DNA of 64,000 nucleotides from the NCBI GenBank assembly GCA_041391485.1, contig JAWKNY010000013.1:30110-94109 (forward strand), in the 5' to 3' direction. A program made the position numbers and the translations under genes. Below the pieces are notes generated by a model, which did no database searches, was not told the origin of the DNA, and worked only from the letters and a program-made list of their open reading frames with translations. Below are positions 19,472 through 28,513 of this stretch, piece by piece (the first letter of the stretch is position 1; each line of letters begins with the position of its first letter). This DNA is from JACKAF01 sp041391485. Its GTDB lineage: Bacteria; Bdellovibrionota; FAC87; UBA2466; JACKAF01.

Positions 19472-20896
19472 GTGCCGGTTTATCTTGGGGTTTCTATTGC
19501 GAACTACCTTCTGGTGATGATCGGTGTGGCCATCTGGTCGCACAAAAAAGTAAAAGACGAAAAAGACTTTATCGTAGCGGGTCGCCGACTTCCGGCGAGT
19601 CTGGCAACGGCTACGCTGCTAGCGACCTGGTTTGGTGCTGGGACGCTCCTTACGGCTACCGACGAAATTCGCTACTCGGGATTGCCGGCGGCGGCACTCG
19701 AACCCTACGGAGCCGGTCTGTGTTTGATCTTGGCGGGTATCTTCTTTGCTCGCCCTCTATGGGAAGCGCAAATCCTTACGTTGTCTGATTTTTATCGCAA
19801 TCATTTTGGCCGCAAAGCCGAGGTGCTCTCCGTTTTCTTCACCGTTCCGGGTTACATCGGTTGGATAGCGGTCCAAATCGTCGCGTGTGCCGGAATCATT
19901 TCGTTGATGTTTGGGATCTCCATGCAGGCGGCTATTGTCGCTGTGGCTGTTGTCGCCACTTTTTACACATTGCTTGGCGGGATGTGGTCGGTCACCCTTA
20001 CGGACGCCGTACAGATGGTCATCATCATGGTGGGTGTCGTGATTCTCGGTTACACGACGCTCATGCATGCGGGTAGTGGTAGCACCTATACGGGTATTCA
20101 AAGGATTTGGGAGGTCACGCCCCCAAGCATGCGCACCATGGTTCCTTACCACGACTTGCGTGAGTTTTTTGCCTGGGGAAATCTACTGGTCATTGCTTCG
20201 CTGGGGAACATCCCTGGTCAGGATTTGGCGCAAAGAATTTTTTCTTCCAAATCCCCCAAAGCGGCGCGCCAAGCGTGCTTTATGTCGGGAACGCTCTACA
20301 TTCTGCTCGGCACCATCCCGGTGATTATGGGACTCGCCGCGCGGCAGCTGTTGCCCGCCAGTGTGACTCACGCCGTACTGCCGGCTTTAGCTCAGTCCAT
20401 GTTGTCTCCTGGGATGTCGGTTGTTTTTGTTTTGTCGGTACTGTCGGTGGTTCTATCCACCATTGATAGCGCCATTCTGGCCGCTGCTTGCCCGCTGTCA
20501 GAGAACTTTCTGCGCCGTTATGTTCCGGCGAGCGTCTCATCATTAAAGTTGTGCCAATACTCGGTGCTGGCAGTGAGCCTCTGCAGTCTCGCACTCGCTC
20601 TCTCCGGTGCCAAGGCCTACGACTTGCTTGAGAAGTCCTATACGATTTCACTCGTCGGTCTCTTTGTTCCCCTCTGTGCTGGCCTCTACATGAAGCACAA
20701 GTTCGAGTCCTCCGCTTTGTGGTCGATGGGGGTTGGGGTGGCCGTGTGGAGTTTAGAGTTCTTTGTGGACGAATGGGTGCCCGTCGCCACACTGGCCGTG
20801 GTGTCCAGTTTCGTGACCTACTGGCTTCACTCGCGTTGGATAGCGGCAAGGGGCGTTCTACCAAAACCAAGCGCCCCGGCAACGGCGGCTTCCTAG
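19472..20896 (+). CDS. Sodium/solute symporter (SSS family)
   Basis: About 474 residues, with roughly 13 hydrophobic helices. The N-terminal segment VAGRRLPASLATATLLATWFGAGTLL is the usual SSS opening and the first sodium-site region, and LGGMWSVTLTDAVQMVIIMVG is the family's helix 5-6 signature. The GTG at 19472 is chosen because AGGAGGGG sits at 19461-19468 with ideal spacing; an upstream GTG at 19439 is in frame but would place this Shine-Dalgarno inside the gene. The substrate is not predictable; proline, pantothenate or other organic solutes are family options. It follows tsaE by about 60 bp. Confidence 0.9.
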   Translation: MPVYLGVSIANYLLVMIGVAIWSHKKVKDEKDFIVAGRRLPASLATATLLATWFGAGTLLTATDEIRYSGLPAAALEPYGAGLCLILAGIFFARPLWEAQILTLSDFYRNHFGRKAEVLSVFFTVPGYIGWIAVQIVACAGIISLMFGISMQAAIVAVAVVATFYTLLGGMWSVTLTDAVQMVIIMVGVVILGYTTLMHAGSGSTYTGIQRIWEVTPPSMRTMVPYHDLREFFAWGNLLVIASLGNIPGQDLAQRIFSSKSPKAARQACFMSGTLYILLGTIPVIMGLAARQLLPASVTHAVLPALAQSMLSPGMSVVFVLSVLSVVLSTIDSAILAAACPLSENFLRRYVPASVSSLKLCQYSVLAVSLCSLALALSGAKAYDLLEKSYTISLVGLFVPLCAGLYMKHKFESSALWSMGVGVAVWSLEFFVDEWVPVATLAVVSSFVTYWLHSRWIAARGVLPKPSAPATAAS

Positions 20897-20953
20897 GCAA
20901 AAACGCTCCGCGTTGACAGCCTGCAACAACCCCTGTATCTCGGAAAGATTGGG

Positions 20954-22069
20954 ATGGGGGTTCACATGCGGGCGCGACGAGCGTTTTCTTTTTCCGTTTA
21001 TACAATAGTTCTGTGGGCTTTGGGCTCGACCTCTCTCTATGCCGCGAAGGACACGCGGAGAGCGGAGTGTATCTGGCCTTTGGCGCTTCAAGGGACGCGC
21101 TTGCGTCACCCGAATTTGCCGGGCGTGACGCACGATCCGGCCTTTCTGCGATCGGCAAAATTTGGGTTTTTTAATACAGCCAAAACCACGTTTGCTGACC
21201 TCTTCCCGTATGATGATCGGTTCATCGAAACGCTCGTGATGGGAAACCTTCTGTACGAAACAGACGGAAGGAAAGTATTTGGCCGCAAGGGAAGTTCCGA
21301 ACCTGTTTGGAATGCCTCGCTGAAACTACTTAACTTCATCTCAGCCCGCCTGGCGAAACACCCGGATAGTCAAGTGGCCAACCTGTACGAGAGAAAAGAA
21401 GGGCGGCTGCGTTGCCTTCCTTTGAGTAAATCCTTTTCTTTGGAAACTCCACGGGAGCACCCGCTGGCGATCTTGGGCCGGATTCTACCGGATGATGTGC
21501 TGCTGCTCGAGTTAGACCCACAACCTGTTTTGGTGGCGGGATTCGTGGCTTTTCCGTCTAACTGGAGTTTGAAAAACAATCTTGGGCTAAGTCTGAGCCA
21601 GATCCACGCTTACGTACATGAGGGGGAGCCGGAAGGGGATCTCAAGGAGAAATACCGCAAACAGATCGAAATGATTGGCCGTCTTTTCGGGCCCGATACC
21701 TTGGGTTTACCTCGACAAAGAAACAACTGGTTTGTGTATTCGGATCCTCGGGTTGCTCAATACCCCGATCGCACAGCGTTCCGAGCGCCCGAGATTACAG
21801 CAAAGAACGCCGGCACCAACCTGTATCTGCGCATGGAGCGAGAGGTGTTTTTGACTTTCAAGTCCCAGGGCCGCCGGTACTTAGCGATGTTTTTGCGGCC
21901 GTTTCAGTACCGGCTCGAAGAGGTGGCCCGTTACCCTGAGGTGGCCAGCCGCTTGGTGGAAGGGCTCCACGATCCGGTTAACGCTTATCGCGGTGACGGC
22001 TATAACCAAATCGTGGAGGCCTACCTCAGGGAGAAACTCCCTTGGCACTTTGGCTCCTCACTTCAGTAA
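20954..22069 (+). CDS. Exported DUF3445 / heme-dependent oxidative N-demethylase-like protein
   Basis: 371 residues from the ATG at 20954 (an ATG at 20966 is also possible). The N-terminus is signal-peptide-like (SFSVYTIVLWALGSTSLYAA). The core follows the DUF3445/HODM-alpha pattern: AFPSNWSLKNNLGLSLSQIHAYV, then RQRNNWFVYSD, then LYLRMEREVFLTFKSQGR and AMFLRPFQYRLEEVA. Characterised members bind heme and oxidatively demethylate dimethylamine-type substrates in the cytoplasm, so an exported copy is unusual. Heme ligation here is not shown by sequence alone. The 3' end overlaps the convergent lipoprotein gene by 12 bp. Confidence 0.75.
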   Translation: MGVHMRARRAFSFSVYTIVLWALGSTSLYAAKDTRRAECIWPLALQGTRLRHPNLPGVTHDPAFLRSAKFGFFNTAKTTFADLFPYDDRFIETLVMGNLLYETDGRKVFGRKGSSEPVWNASLKLLNFISARLAKHPDSQVANLYERKEGRLRCLPLSKSFSLETPREHPLAILGRILPDDVLLLELDPQPVLVAGFVAFPSNWSLKNNLGLSLSQIHAYVHEGEPEGDLKEKYRKQIEMIGRLFGPDTLGLPRQRNNWFVYSDPRVAQYPDRTAFRAPEITAKNAGTNLYLRMEREVFLTFKSQGRRYLAMFLRPFQYRLEEVARYPEVASRLVEGLHDPVNAYRGDGYNQIVEAYLREKLPWHFGSSLQ

Positions 22070-22936
22070 GTTTCTAAAGCTGGATTCCTTGACGAAGTCC
22101 CTCATGATACTCACGAGGTTTTTTGCCTGGTTTCCGGAGTTTCTGCGTTCTCGATAGAGGCACGGGTTCCAATACACTTCGCTCAGCAACTTTTTATGAG
22201 CGTTGCCCTGAATGCGTTCGTACGATACCACGTCTTGGAGGTAATTGTTCTTGCACCAGCGTTCATTACGCGTCGTTTGAAGTTCCTTAACCTTTACTTC
22301 CTTCAGAAGTTCGCGCACTTTTTTGACACGATCACTGCTTACCTTGCGAATGACGCGAGTTTGGCATTGATTGTTGCTGCAAGCCTCTACCAGACGCCCG
22401 TCGTTCATCAGGCGAACCATTTTTATCGAATCGATCTCTCTGAAGCGGTAATCGAGCAGGTTGTCTTCATTCACTTCTTTTCTTCCAGGCTTGCCGTTTT
22501 TGTAGCACTTTGGGCTTTGCGGTAATGCTCCCCACAGAATGCCCAAACCGCACTCGGAATCTTTCTTTCCGCCTGCTTTGTGGCCAAACAGAGAGTAGCA
22601 ACGGTTGGTGTCAAAGAGCATCTCGCAAAGCGCCTCTTCATCGAAGTTTGACAGGTTCAAGGCAGAGTACGGATTGCCTCCTTGGCCGACTTGTCCTAAC
22701 CCAAACGGATCGGTACCGGATGAACTCGATTGAGAGGACGAGCCGTTCGTCGCGCACTCATCCATGCTTTGCAATCCGTTGTCCACTAAACAGGGAATGG
22801 GATAGACAGAGTTATCGTAGTTCGACTGAATCGCAGGGATTTGCGCTCCGCTAAAAAGCGCTCCTGGTCGGTTTGCGCAAGCGGTAAAACCCTGCAATAT
22901 GCACAGTATTACGATCCAGTTAAGCTGGGTTTTCAT
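22058..22936 (-). CDS. Lipoprotein of unknown function
   Basis: 292 residues from the ATG at 22936, chosen for the AGGAGGG a few bases upstream and because the protein then opens with a lipoprotein signal (IVILCILQGFTAC, lipobox Cys). A Ser/Gly-rich linker follows (NGSSSQSSSSGTDPFG). The C-terminal domain (about 110-292) has at least eight Cys, in pieces such as ALCEMLFDTNRCYSLFG and ACSNNQCQTRVI, suggesting disulfides. No family recognised. It shares its 3' end with the convergent DUF3445-like gene and lies 44 bp downstream of the small exported gene 22981-23316, so it may be cotranscribed with it. Confidence 0.72.
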   Translation of the reverse strand: MKTQLNWIVILCILQGFTACANRPGALFSGAQIPAIQSNYDNSVYPIPCLVDNGLQSMDECATNGSSSQSSSSGTDPFGLGQVGQGGNPYSALNLSNFDEEALCEMLFDTNRCYSLFGHKAGGKKDSECGLGILWGALPQSPKCYKNGKPGRKEVNEDNLLDYRFREIDSIKMVRLMNDGRLVEACSNNQCQTRVIRKVSSDRVKKVRELLKEVKVKELQTTRNERWCKNNYLQDVVSYERIQGNAHKKLLSEVYWNPCLYRERRNSGNQAKNLVSIMRDFVKESSFRNLLK

Positions 22937-22980
22937 AGGCCCTCCTAGTTGAGTAAACGTTCGAGTGAGGTGCTCAGTGG

Positions 22981-23316
22981 TTACTGGCACCAACTCGTGG
23001 TGTACGCGCCATACCCGCTCGTGTAGCAGGTCTTCGTCGTTTTTCCTTTTTTGTTTGTGTACGTGTTTTTCCAGATGTACTGGCCATTGTTGTTTTGCTT
23101 GAACGTCGTACTTCCAAAGGCCGTCTTATATTTGGTGACATAGCCATTGGAGTTGCCGCGCTCGCGCTGGTGCGCGTAGCCGGAACTTCCATTCGTATGG
23201 CGCTGGATGCCGGATCGGGCGCGGCCCCAGGCATGAGCGCTGGGAGTGCTCAGAACTAAAATAAGAACCAGAAGGAGGGGGGTAACCCCTAGATATCTTA
23301 AGTGTTTGCCGTACAT
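22981..23316 (-). CDS. Small exported Gly/Asn/Tyr-rich protein
   Basis: 111 residues. A signal peptide (LGVTPLLLVLILVLSTPSAHA, cleavage after AHA) leads to a mature part of about 80 residues rich in Gly, Asn, Thr, Tyr and Lys with almost no hydrophobic core, for example GNSNGYVTKYKTAFGSTTF and NNNGQYIWKNTYTNKKG. It ends with two Cys (KTCYTSGYGAYTTSWCQ). The composition suggests an extended, surface-exposed or curli-like strand protein rather than an enzyme. No family recognised. A short GGGG/CCCC hairpin lies upstream near 23340-23355. Confidence 0.65.
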   Translation of the reverse strand: MYGKHLRYLGVTPLLLVLILVLSTPSAHAWGRARSGIQRHTNGSSGYAHQRERGNSNGYVTKYKTAFGSTTFKQNNNGQYIWKNTYTNKKGKTTKTCYTSGYGAYTTSWCQ

Positions 23317-23417
23317 GTTGAACCTCGTATTTTGATTGTGGGGAATAAACCCCGGTATACCCTTAGGATACAGAGAGCGGTTTTTTGATTCGACTTAGGA
23401 ATCTGGCGAGATAGCGC

Positions 23418-24728
23418 CTAGTGGTAGAGCCGCACGAGGGGGTGATCATCTGGCAACTTTTGCCAGCCGTCGCGCGGGAAGCGATCGAGATCAAAGAAGC
23501 TACCGGGTGGGATCTCGTAGTGCGGAGCGAGCGTGGCGGCGGGGGCTCCTTCGAGTCGTGCGATCTGTTCAGGCGTCATGTAGGCCTCGCCTCCAAGAAT
23601 AAAATTGCAACCGATACGAGCGCCTCGGAACATGTCGGGATTATCCTCCAAATTAACGGCACTGGCTTCTACGAGTCTAAAACCGGTGCGTTCGCGCAAG
23701 CGGTGGGCGGTTCGTCCCATTTCAAATTCCGCTAAAGGGACCTGCCACATCTTGGCTTCCACCGAAGGGCGATCCGGATCCAAAAAGGAGTCAATACTTT
23801 CCGGAAAACCGTAAAACCATTCAAAAGCTTTGGCGCGAGCGGCGCCTAGCGCGTGCGCAACCAGATGACTCGTGTAAACATGGGTTTGCTCAGAGGGAAA
23901 GAAAAGGCCGCGGGGCAAATGAGCGCGTTCTTTCCACGCGGCTTCCAGTTTGGCCCGTGTCAGGACGTCGGGCTCAGGGATAGTGAGTCCTTCAGGAACG
24001 GCGAGGCCACTTTTTCCCCAGAAGTTTAGCTTTGCAAAGATCCGGTGCGCGACGGGAATCAGCGCGCGTCCGTCCGCACCGACGGCTAGCCGAGTAAGCT
24101 CGATGTTTGCGCCCACAGGGCGTGGTAAGGAGGATAGTAGGGCCGAGAGATCCTCATCAATGTCCAGACTTTCGCCCGATCTCAAAGCTAGAACTGGCAC
24201 GGCTTTGACTTCGATTTCGGCTTTCGGCACGGGGCGCATTTCACTGCCGCCGACGTTGCGCCCCCGGCAACGAACCTCCGAGGGCACGCCTTTTCCAAGA
24301 TCGAGACCTTTTCCAATGGTGAGATGCATTTTGTAGGGATTATTGACGTCCGTAATAATTAGAAGCGGAGTCTGACCCGACAAGATGCTCTTGCGCACGC
24401 CGGCGACAAACTTGGGATCCGAGTCTTCCCCGAAAACACCGCTGTTGCGGTAAAAGCGATCAATGTGATCGGCCGCGAGATCCAACAGCATCCCGGACTG
24501 GTGGTGGTTGTCCCAATAATGCCAGACAAGCGCTCGCTCGCGATCGGCTCGTAGTTCCGGCTCGACTCGGTCAACCTGTTCCTGCATGTCGTACGGCTGA
24601 AGATAAAGGACCGAATACACTTTTCCTTCTATGTAGAGCTTAAAGTGCGTGTACAGGGGGGAGAGCTCAGCGGCACGTAGCGGCAAGCTGATGAGGAGAA
24701 GAAGCCCCCAAAAAACCATACGCCTCAC
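23418..24728 (-). CDS. Exported hypothetical protein downstream of a TetR regulator
   Basis: 436 residues from GTG at 24728; ATG at 24719 is an alternative. The signal peptide is MVFWGLLLLISLPLRAAEL. The mature protein includes VWHYWDNHHQSGMLLDLAADHIDRFYR, then TPLLIITDVNNPYKMHLTIGKGLDLG, and a C-terminal half with GNAT-like flavour (GRTAHRLRERTGFRLVEA, GARIGCNFILGG). That similarity is too weak for assignment. The start overlaps the stop of the TetR gene by 4 bp (GTGA), so regulator and target are probably one operon. Confidence 0.7.
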   Translation of the reverse strand: MRRMVFWGLLLLISLPLRAAELSPLYTHFKLYIEGKVYSVLYLQPYDMQEQVDRVEPELRADRERALVWHYWDNHHQSGMLLDLAADHIDRFYRNSGVFGEDSDPKFVAGVRKSILSGQTPLLIITDVNNPYKMHLTIGKGLDLGKGVPSEVRCRGRNVGGSEMRPVPKAEIEVKAVPVLALRSGESLDIDEDLSALLSSLPRPVGANIELTRLAVGADGRALIPVAHRIFAKLNFWGKSGLAVPEGLTIPEPDVLTRAKLEAAWKERAHLPRGLFFPSEQTHVYTSHLVAHALGAARAKAFEWFYGFPESIDSFLDPDRPSVEAKMWQVPLAEFEMGRTAHRLRERTGFRLVEASAVNLEDNPDMFRGARIGCNFILGGEAYMTPEQIARLEGAPAATLAPHYEIPPGSFFDLDRFPRDGWQKLPDDHPLVRLYH

Positions 24729-25366
24729 GCCCAGTACTCCTTGGCCAGCGAAAGAACTGTTTCCTGAACGGATTGGATGACAGGGTTAGGTTTTTTGTCT
24801 TCGGTCGTGTGCAGATCGATTAAGGCACCCACGACCAGTAAGCGAATGGTCTTCGCCAAGGCGCGTGCGGCTTTCTCGCCTTTGCCTTTCTTGGATTTCT
24901 TTGCCTTTAGGATCGCGACAATTCGATCCTCGCCCGACTTGGCAATCTGAGTGCTGATATGTCGGTACTGGGGAAAACACGTCGAGAAGTAGAGGAGCAA
25001 TGCCATTACCGAGCGGTGGGAAGGTTCTCTGACGAACCATTCAAGCGTGGCTTCCACATAAGTGCGCAGCATGGCTTCGGGGGAGTCGAGGTCTTTTAAG
25101 TACTCAACGTTGATTTCCTGACTAGTCGAAATCGCAAACTTGATTGCGGATTCGAGCATCTCTTCGCGATTCTTGAAGTAGTACTGAACATGGGATCGGC
25201 GCATCTTGGTCCGCTGGCTAATGCGCTCAACGGTGGACCCTTCCAGGCCTTCTCCAATGCCTTCGATGACGGCTTCCAGGATAGACGCACGTCTGCGATC
25301 GGCCTTACTTGGCTGAAATTCCAGAATGCGACGTAAAATTGTTTCCCGATCGTTTTTGGGACTCAT
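24725..25366 (-). CDS. TetR/AcrR family transcriptional regulator
   Basis: 213 residues. The N-terminal helix-turn-helix domain is typical (RRASILEAVIEGIGEGLEGSTVERISQRTKM, then SHVQYYFKNREEMLESAI, where YYFKNREEM is the TetR hallmark). The C-terminal ligand-binding part is helical and ends in a Lys-rich loop (AKKSKKGKGEKAA) and a final helix. It overlaps the downstream exported-protein gene and is divergent from the exported AAA/transglutaminase operon, with 178 bp between the start codons. It may regulate either; the ligand is unknown. Confidence 0.9.
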   Translation of the reverse strand: MSPKNDRETILRRILEFQPSKADRRRASILEAVIEGIGEGLEGSTVERISQRTKMRRSHVQYYFKNREEMLESAIKFAISTSQEINVEYLKDLDSPEAMLRTYVEATLEWFVREPSHRSVMALLLYFSTCFPQYRHISTQIAKSGEDRIVAILKAKKSKKGKGEKAARALAKTIRLLVVGALIDLHTTEDKKPNPVIQSVQETVLSLAKEYWA

Positions 25367-25544
25367 ACGGTCTTATCTCGGTCGAAGGCTACGTAACACT
25401 TTAGGGGACCCACGCGAGGATTAAAACCCAAGTGATTACAAACCCTTAGGTGTGATTCGAGGTCCCTTGGTTTTGGTCATACCGCCAAAAAAGTAGGCAA
25501 ATTGACCTAGACAAGTGCCCGTTGGCCTGTTAGCGAGTGACACC

Positions 25545-27966
25545 ATGCATCGCTGGCTTCTTGTCGTATTGGCTTTGGTGGTGTGCTGCGTGGGTAGAAC
25601 CGCCGGCACCGTGGCTCCGAGTTGTCCCTTGGAGGTCGCGTTGAAGGCCGCCCTCACTGAAACCCCTTCGGATCCAGAGAGGGTAGCGGCCGCGGCGTGG
25701 GAGTTGTCCGCCAAGGGTATCTCCGGTTTGAACCGGCGGTTTCATGGAATGGATTCCGCGATCTTTGATCTCTCGGCCCATCTTTTGGGTCAGTCTTTTG
25801 CGTGGCTAAGTGGGGATCCGGGTGGGGCCAAGACACTCTTGTGTCGCCAAGTGGTCGACGCCGAACTGCGCTCGTTTAAGGAAGACGAAAAACGCAAATT
25901 CCTTCTTCAGTTCCACAAGCTCATTAGCGAAGGGATCATCACGGGTTTTCCGGTTATCCAGAAGATGCTCGACGAGGGGAAGTGGGAGATAGAAACGTCC
26001 ACCTCTTTGGTGTCGGACCGCTTTGCCTACGCCATTCTGGACGAAATTGAAAAGGCGAACCCCGCTACGCTGGCCTCTTTGCTCTCTGTTCTGAACGAGC
26101 GCAAAGCTTTTCTAGGTGGACGAGTGGTCGACGCCTTCCTGCTTGCAGGGTTTTCCACTTCCAACCTGAGTGTACAAGAACTTCTGGATAGTTTTGGGAC
26201 GGACCGAGCCACTGGTGAAGCACTGTTGGATCGTTTTCTCACCAAGCGCATCATCGCAAACCAAACGGCGTCCGCCGTGGATGATGTCTTGCTGCTCGAC
26301 GCGCTTGCTAGAACGGGACCGCAATCCACGTTAGCCTTGCATCACCTGACGGGGCATCTCGATCGGGTTCGGATTCCGCGCGGCGTTCTGTGGAACTGGG
26401 TCAACGTGCTTTGGGAACTAGACGGGCAGTTCAGCTTACTGATGGAGCGCTCCCTTGAAGCTAGACGCGCAAACCCACGCGACGCGATTCCCCCTTATAT
26501 CCCCGCTAATCAGTTTTCAATCCGCACTCAGCTCGCCCTTGTCCGGCTGACCAAAGCTCGATTTCTTGTAGCGCAAATGGCAGAAGGTGTTCCGTACGCC
26601 AAAGTGCGGTGGGAGATGAGTGACCGTGATCTTGTGCATCTGTCGACGGGGGCTATTTATGGAGCGCCCGGAGGGATGCGGCCCAAATCCATTGCGCACA
26701 CGGTAGCCATGCGCGGGCGCTTTGGCGCGGTACGCCCCAATGTGCCGGTTGTGATCGATCCTTACTCAGGAGTCATTACCTATCCGAATCTTGACGAGCC
26801 CCATCTCAACGAAGTCCTCCGGGTGGATCGAACCCGATGGGTACTCGACAAACCCAATGTCCTTGCGCAGCCGAGTGAGGCGGAGATTCTGGTCGATATC
26901 GTAAAGAGCCACCAGGGAATCCCTTTTGCGTATGAGGACGATGGCTATCTCGCAACTCTTTTGAAATCAGAAACTCTGGGAGAACGCGCCCGGCGGGATC
27001 TGACGGCGGCTCAAAACGATCGCAACATCTTTCTCGCTCAACTCAACTCGGTATTGCTCAACCCCGGTCGATTCGCACCGCCGAAGCCAACGCCCGCCGC
27101 ACCGCCGCTCTTGAGTGAGTCGGAAAGGCAGCAGCTAGAGAGCTGGACCGATGCAGAAGGCCGTGCTCAGGCAGTAGCGGGAAAGCAAACCTTGGAACTT
27201 GCCTGGATCCAATCCAAGGCTTTCTATGATGCGATTTCCCGACGGTTCAAGAACGTAGAATCATTTTTACGAGCTATCTTCGTCGGTATTTTGTCCGATA
27301 CGAACCTGTTTGTGGCGGGGCCTCCGGGAGGTGCGAAAACAGCACTTGTAAACGCTGTTTACAGCGCTGAACTTTTGTCACTCAATGAGGGGCTTAGCGA
27401 ATCCGAGCAACTGCGGCTTTTCTTTTTGCAATTTCACAAAATGCTGCCCGAAGGTGTCATCACCGGTTTTCCGAAAATGCAGCGGCAGATTGATGAAGGA
27501 ATACTGGAATTCGACACGAGTACCAGCCTGGTGGCTGAAAAGAATGTGTTCGCCATTCTGGACGAGGCCGAGAAAACAAACCCGGCCACTCTCACGGCGT
27601 CATTGGCGCCGATCAATGAGCGGGAAGTGTTTGCAGGCACCGAAACGCGGCGTACTGGGCTGAGATCGGTTTCATTCACCTCGAACAAAACGCCAGCCGA
27701 ATTTCTTGCAGCCTTTGTCGATGCTGGCGGAAACGGCGAACCTCTACTGGATCGAGCGATTCAAAAAGTTCACGTGGGCAATAAGTTTGCGAGCGCCAAA
27801 GAACTCTTCGAGTTTCTGTGGTCTACCGAGAACCCCAAGCCCGTAGATCGTAGCGATCGCTTGCGGCTATCTCCCCTCAAGGAGGCTCGTTGCAAAGGTC
27901 AAAATCCCGCGTGAGCTGATGGTGATGGCCGCTGAAATCCGGCGGGAATACCTGGAAAAAGACTAA
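25545..27966 (+). CDS. Tandem-AAA MoxR/RavA-type ATPase with N-terminal signal-like segment
   Basis: About 805 residues after correcting a frame break near 27890; the intact frame ends at 27914, and the next frame reads VAKVKIPRELMVMAAEIRREYLEKD to 27966. The ATG at 25545 gives MHRWLLVVLALVVCCVGRTAG, a signal peptide or anchor; GTG at 25515 is an upstream alternative. Two MoxR/RavA-like AAA modules follow. Module 1 has GDPGGAKT at 90-97 and AILDEIEKANPATL with D166-E167. Module 2 has GPPGGAKT at 592-599 and AILDEAEKTNPATL with D673-E674. Each has the ERKAF/EREVF sensor-type segment and an LLDRFL/LLDRAI arginine. MoxR ATPases normally work in the cytoplasm with VWA proteins; a VWA protein is encoded downstream. 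Confidence 0.82.
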
Positions 27967-28036
27967 AAGCAGCGGAACTGTCGTTGAACAATCACCTAGA
28001 GTCCCCTAGGATTTCCCCTACGTCTACACGCCCGCA

Positions 28037-28513
28037 ATGCTGCCTTCGAGCCGATCTCTGGTCGCCTTAATTGAGACCTGGAAGTCCATCCTGATTATCC
28101 AGCAGCTTTGTTCCGGAAAAACCTACGAGACGCTCCGACTGCAGATGCGACACGAAGATCTGGGGCTCTTAATCTACGGCTTAGCCTACTACGGCCCTTG
28201 GGATCTCAACGCGGCTTCGCTGGACGGCATCCTGCAGTTCGAGCTCACCGGGAGCGTAGAAAGTTTGCTGCAGGCGCCTCATATCGATTCCCGGCAAAAG
28301 TTCTCGCTTTCCTACATTCGCGATGAGGTGAAGGAGTTTATTCAGATAGTAAACCGTCGCTACCGGGAACTTGCTTTCCAGCAGCGTGAGCTGGTTGGGC
28401 AATTCCCGCACCTGTTTCCAAGCCTCATTGTGGATAAGGGGTCCTATGATCAATGGCTCTTGCGTTCGGGAATGGCGGAGAGCGGAGACGGGACTGGCGG
28501 TGGCCAGCCATGA
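28037..28513 (+). CDS. Hypothetical protein in the AAA/transglutaminase/VWA operon
   Basis: 158 residues, mostly helical, with no signal peptide. Visible segments are ALIETWKSILIIQQLCSG, DLGLLIYGLAYYGPWDL and VKEFIQIVNRRYRELAFQQRE, ending in a Gly-rich tail. No Shine-Dalgarno is obvious before the ATG. The stop overlaps the ATG of the next gene (ATGA), so it is translationally coupled to the transglutaminase-like gene. No family recognised. Its position suggests an adaptor for the neighbouring ATPase or VWA protein, which is inference only. Confidence 0.65.
   Translation: MLPSSRSLVALIETWKSILIIQQLCSGKTYETLRLQMRHEDLGLLIYGLAYYGPWDLNAASLDGILQFELTGSVESLLQAPHIDSRQKFSLSYIRDEVKEFIQIVNRRYRELAFQQRELVGQFPHLFPSLIVDKGSYDQWLLRSGMAESGDGTGGGQP

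Noticed and set aside
20325..21158. 277-codon minus-strand ORF
   Set aside because: Opposite the symporter and the start of the DUF3445-like gene, with Arg/Pro/Ser-rich composition typical of antisense frames.
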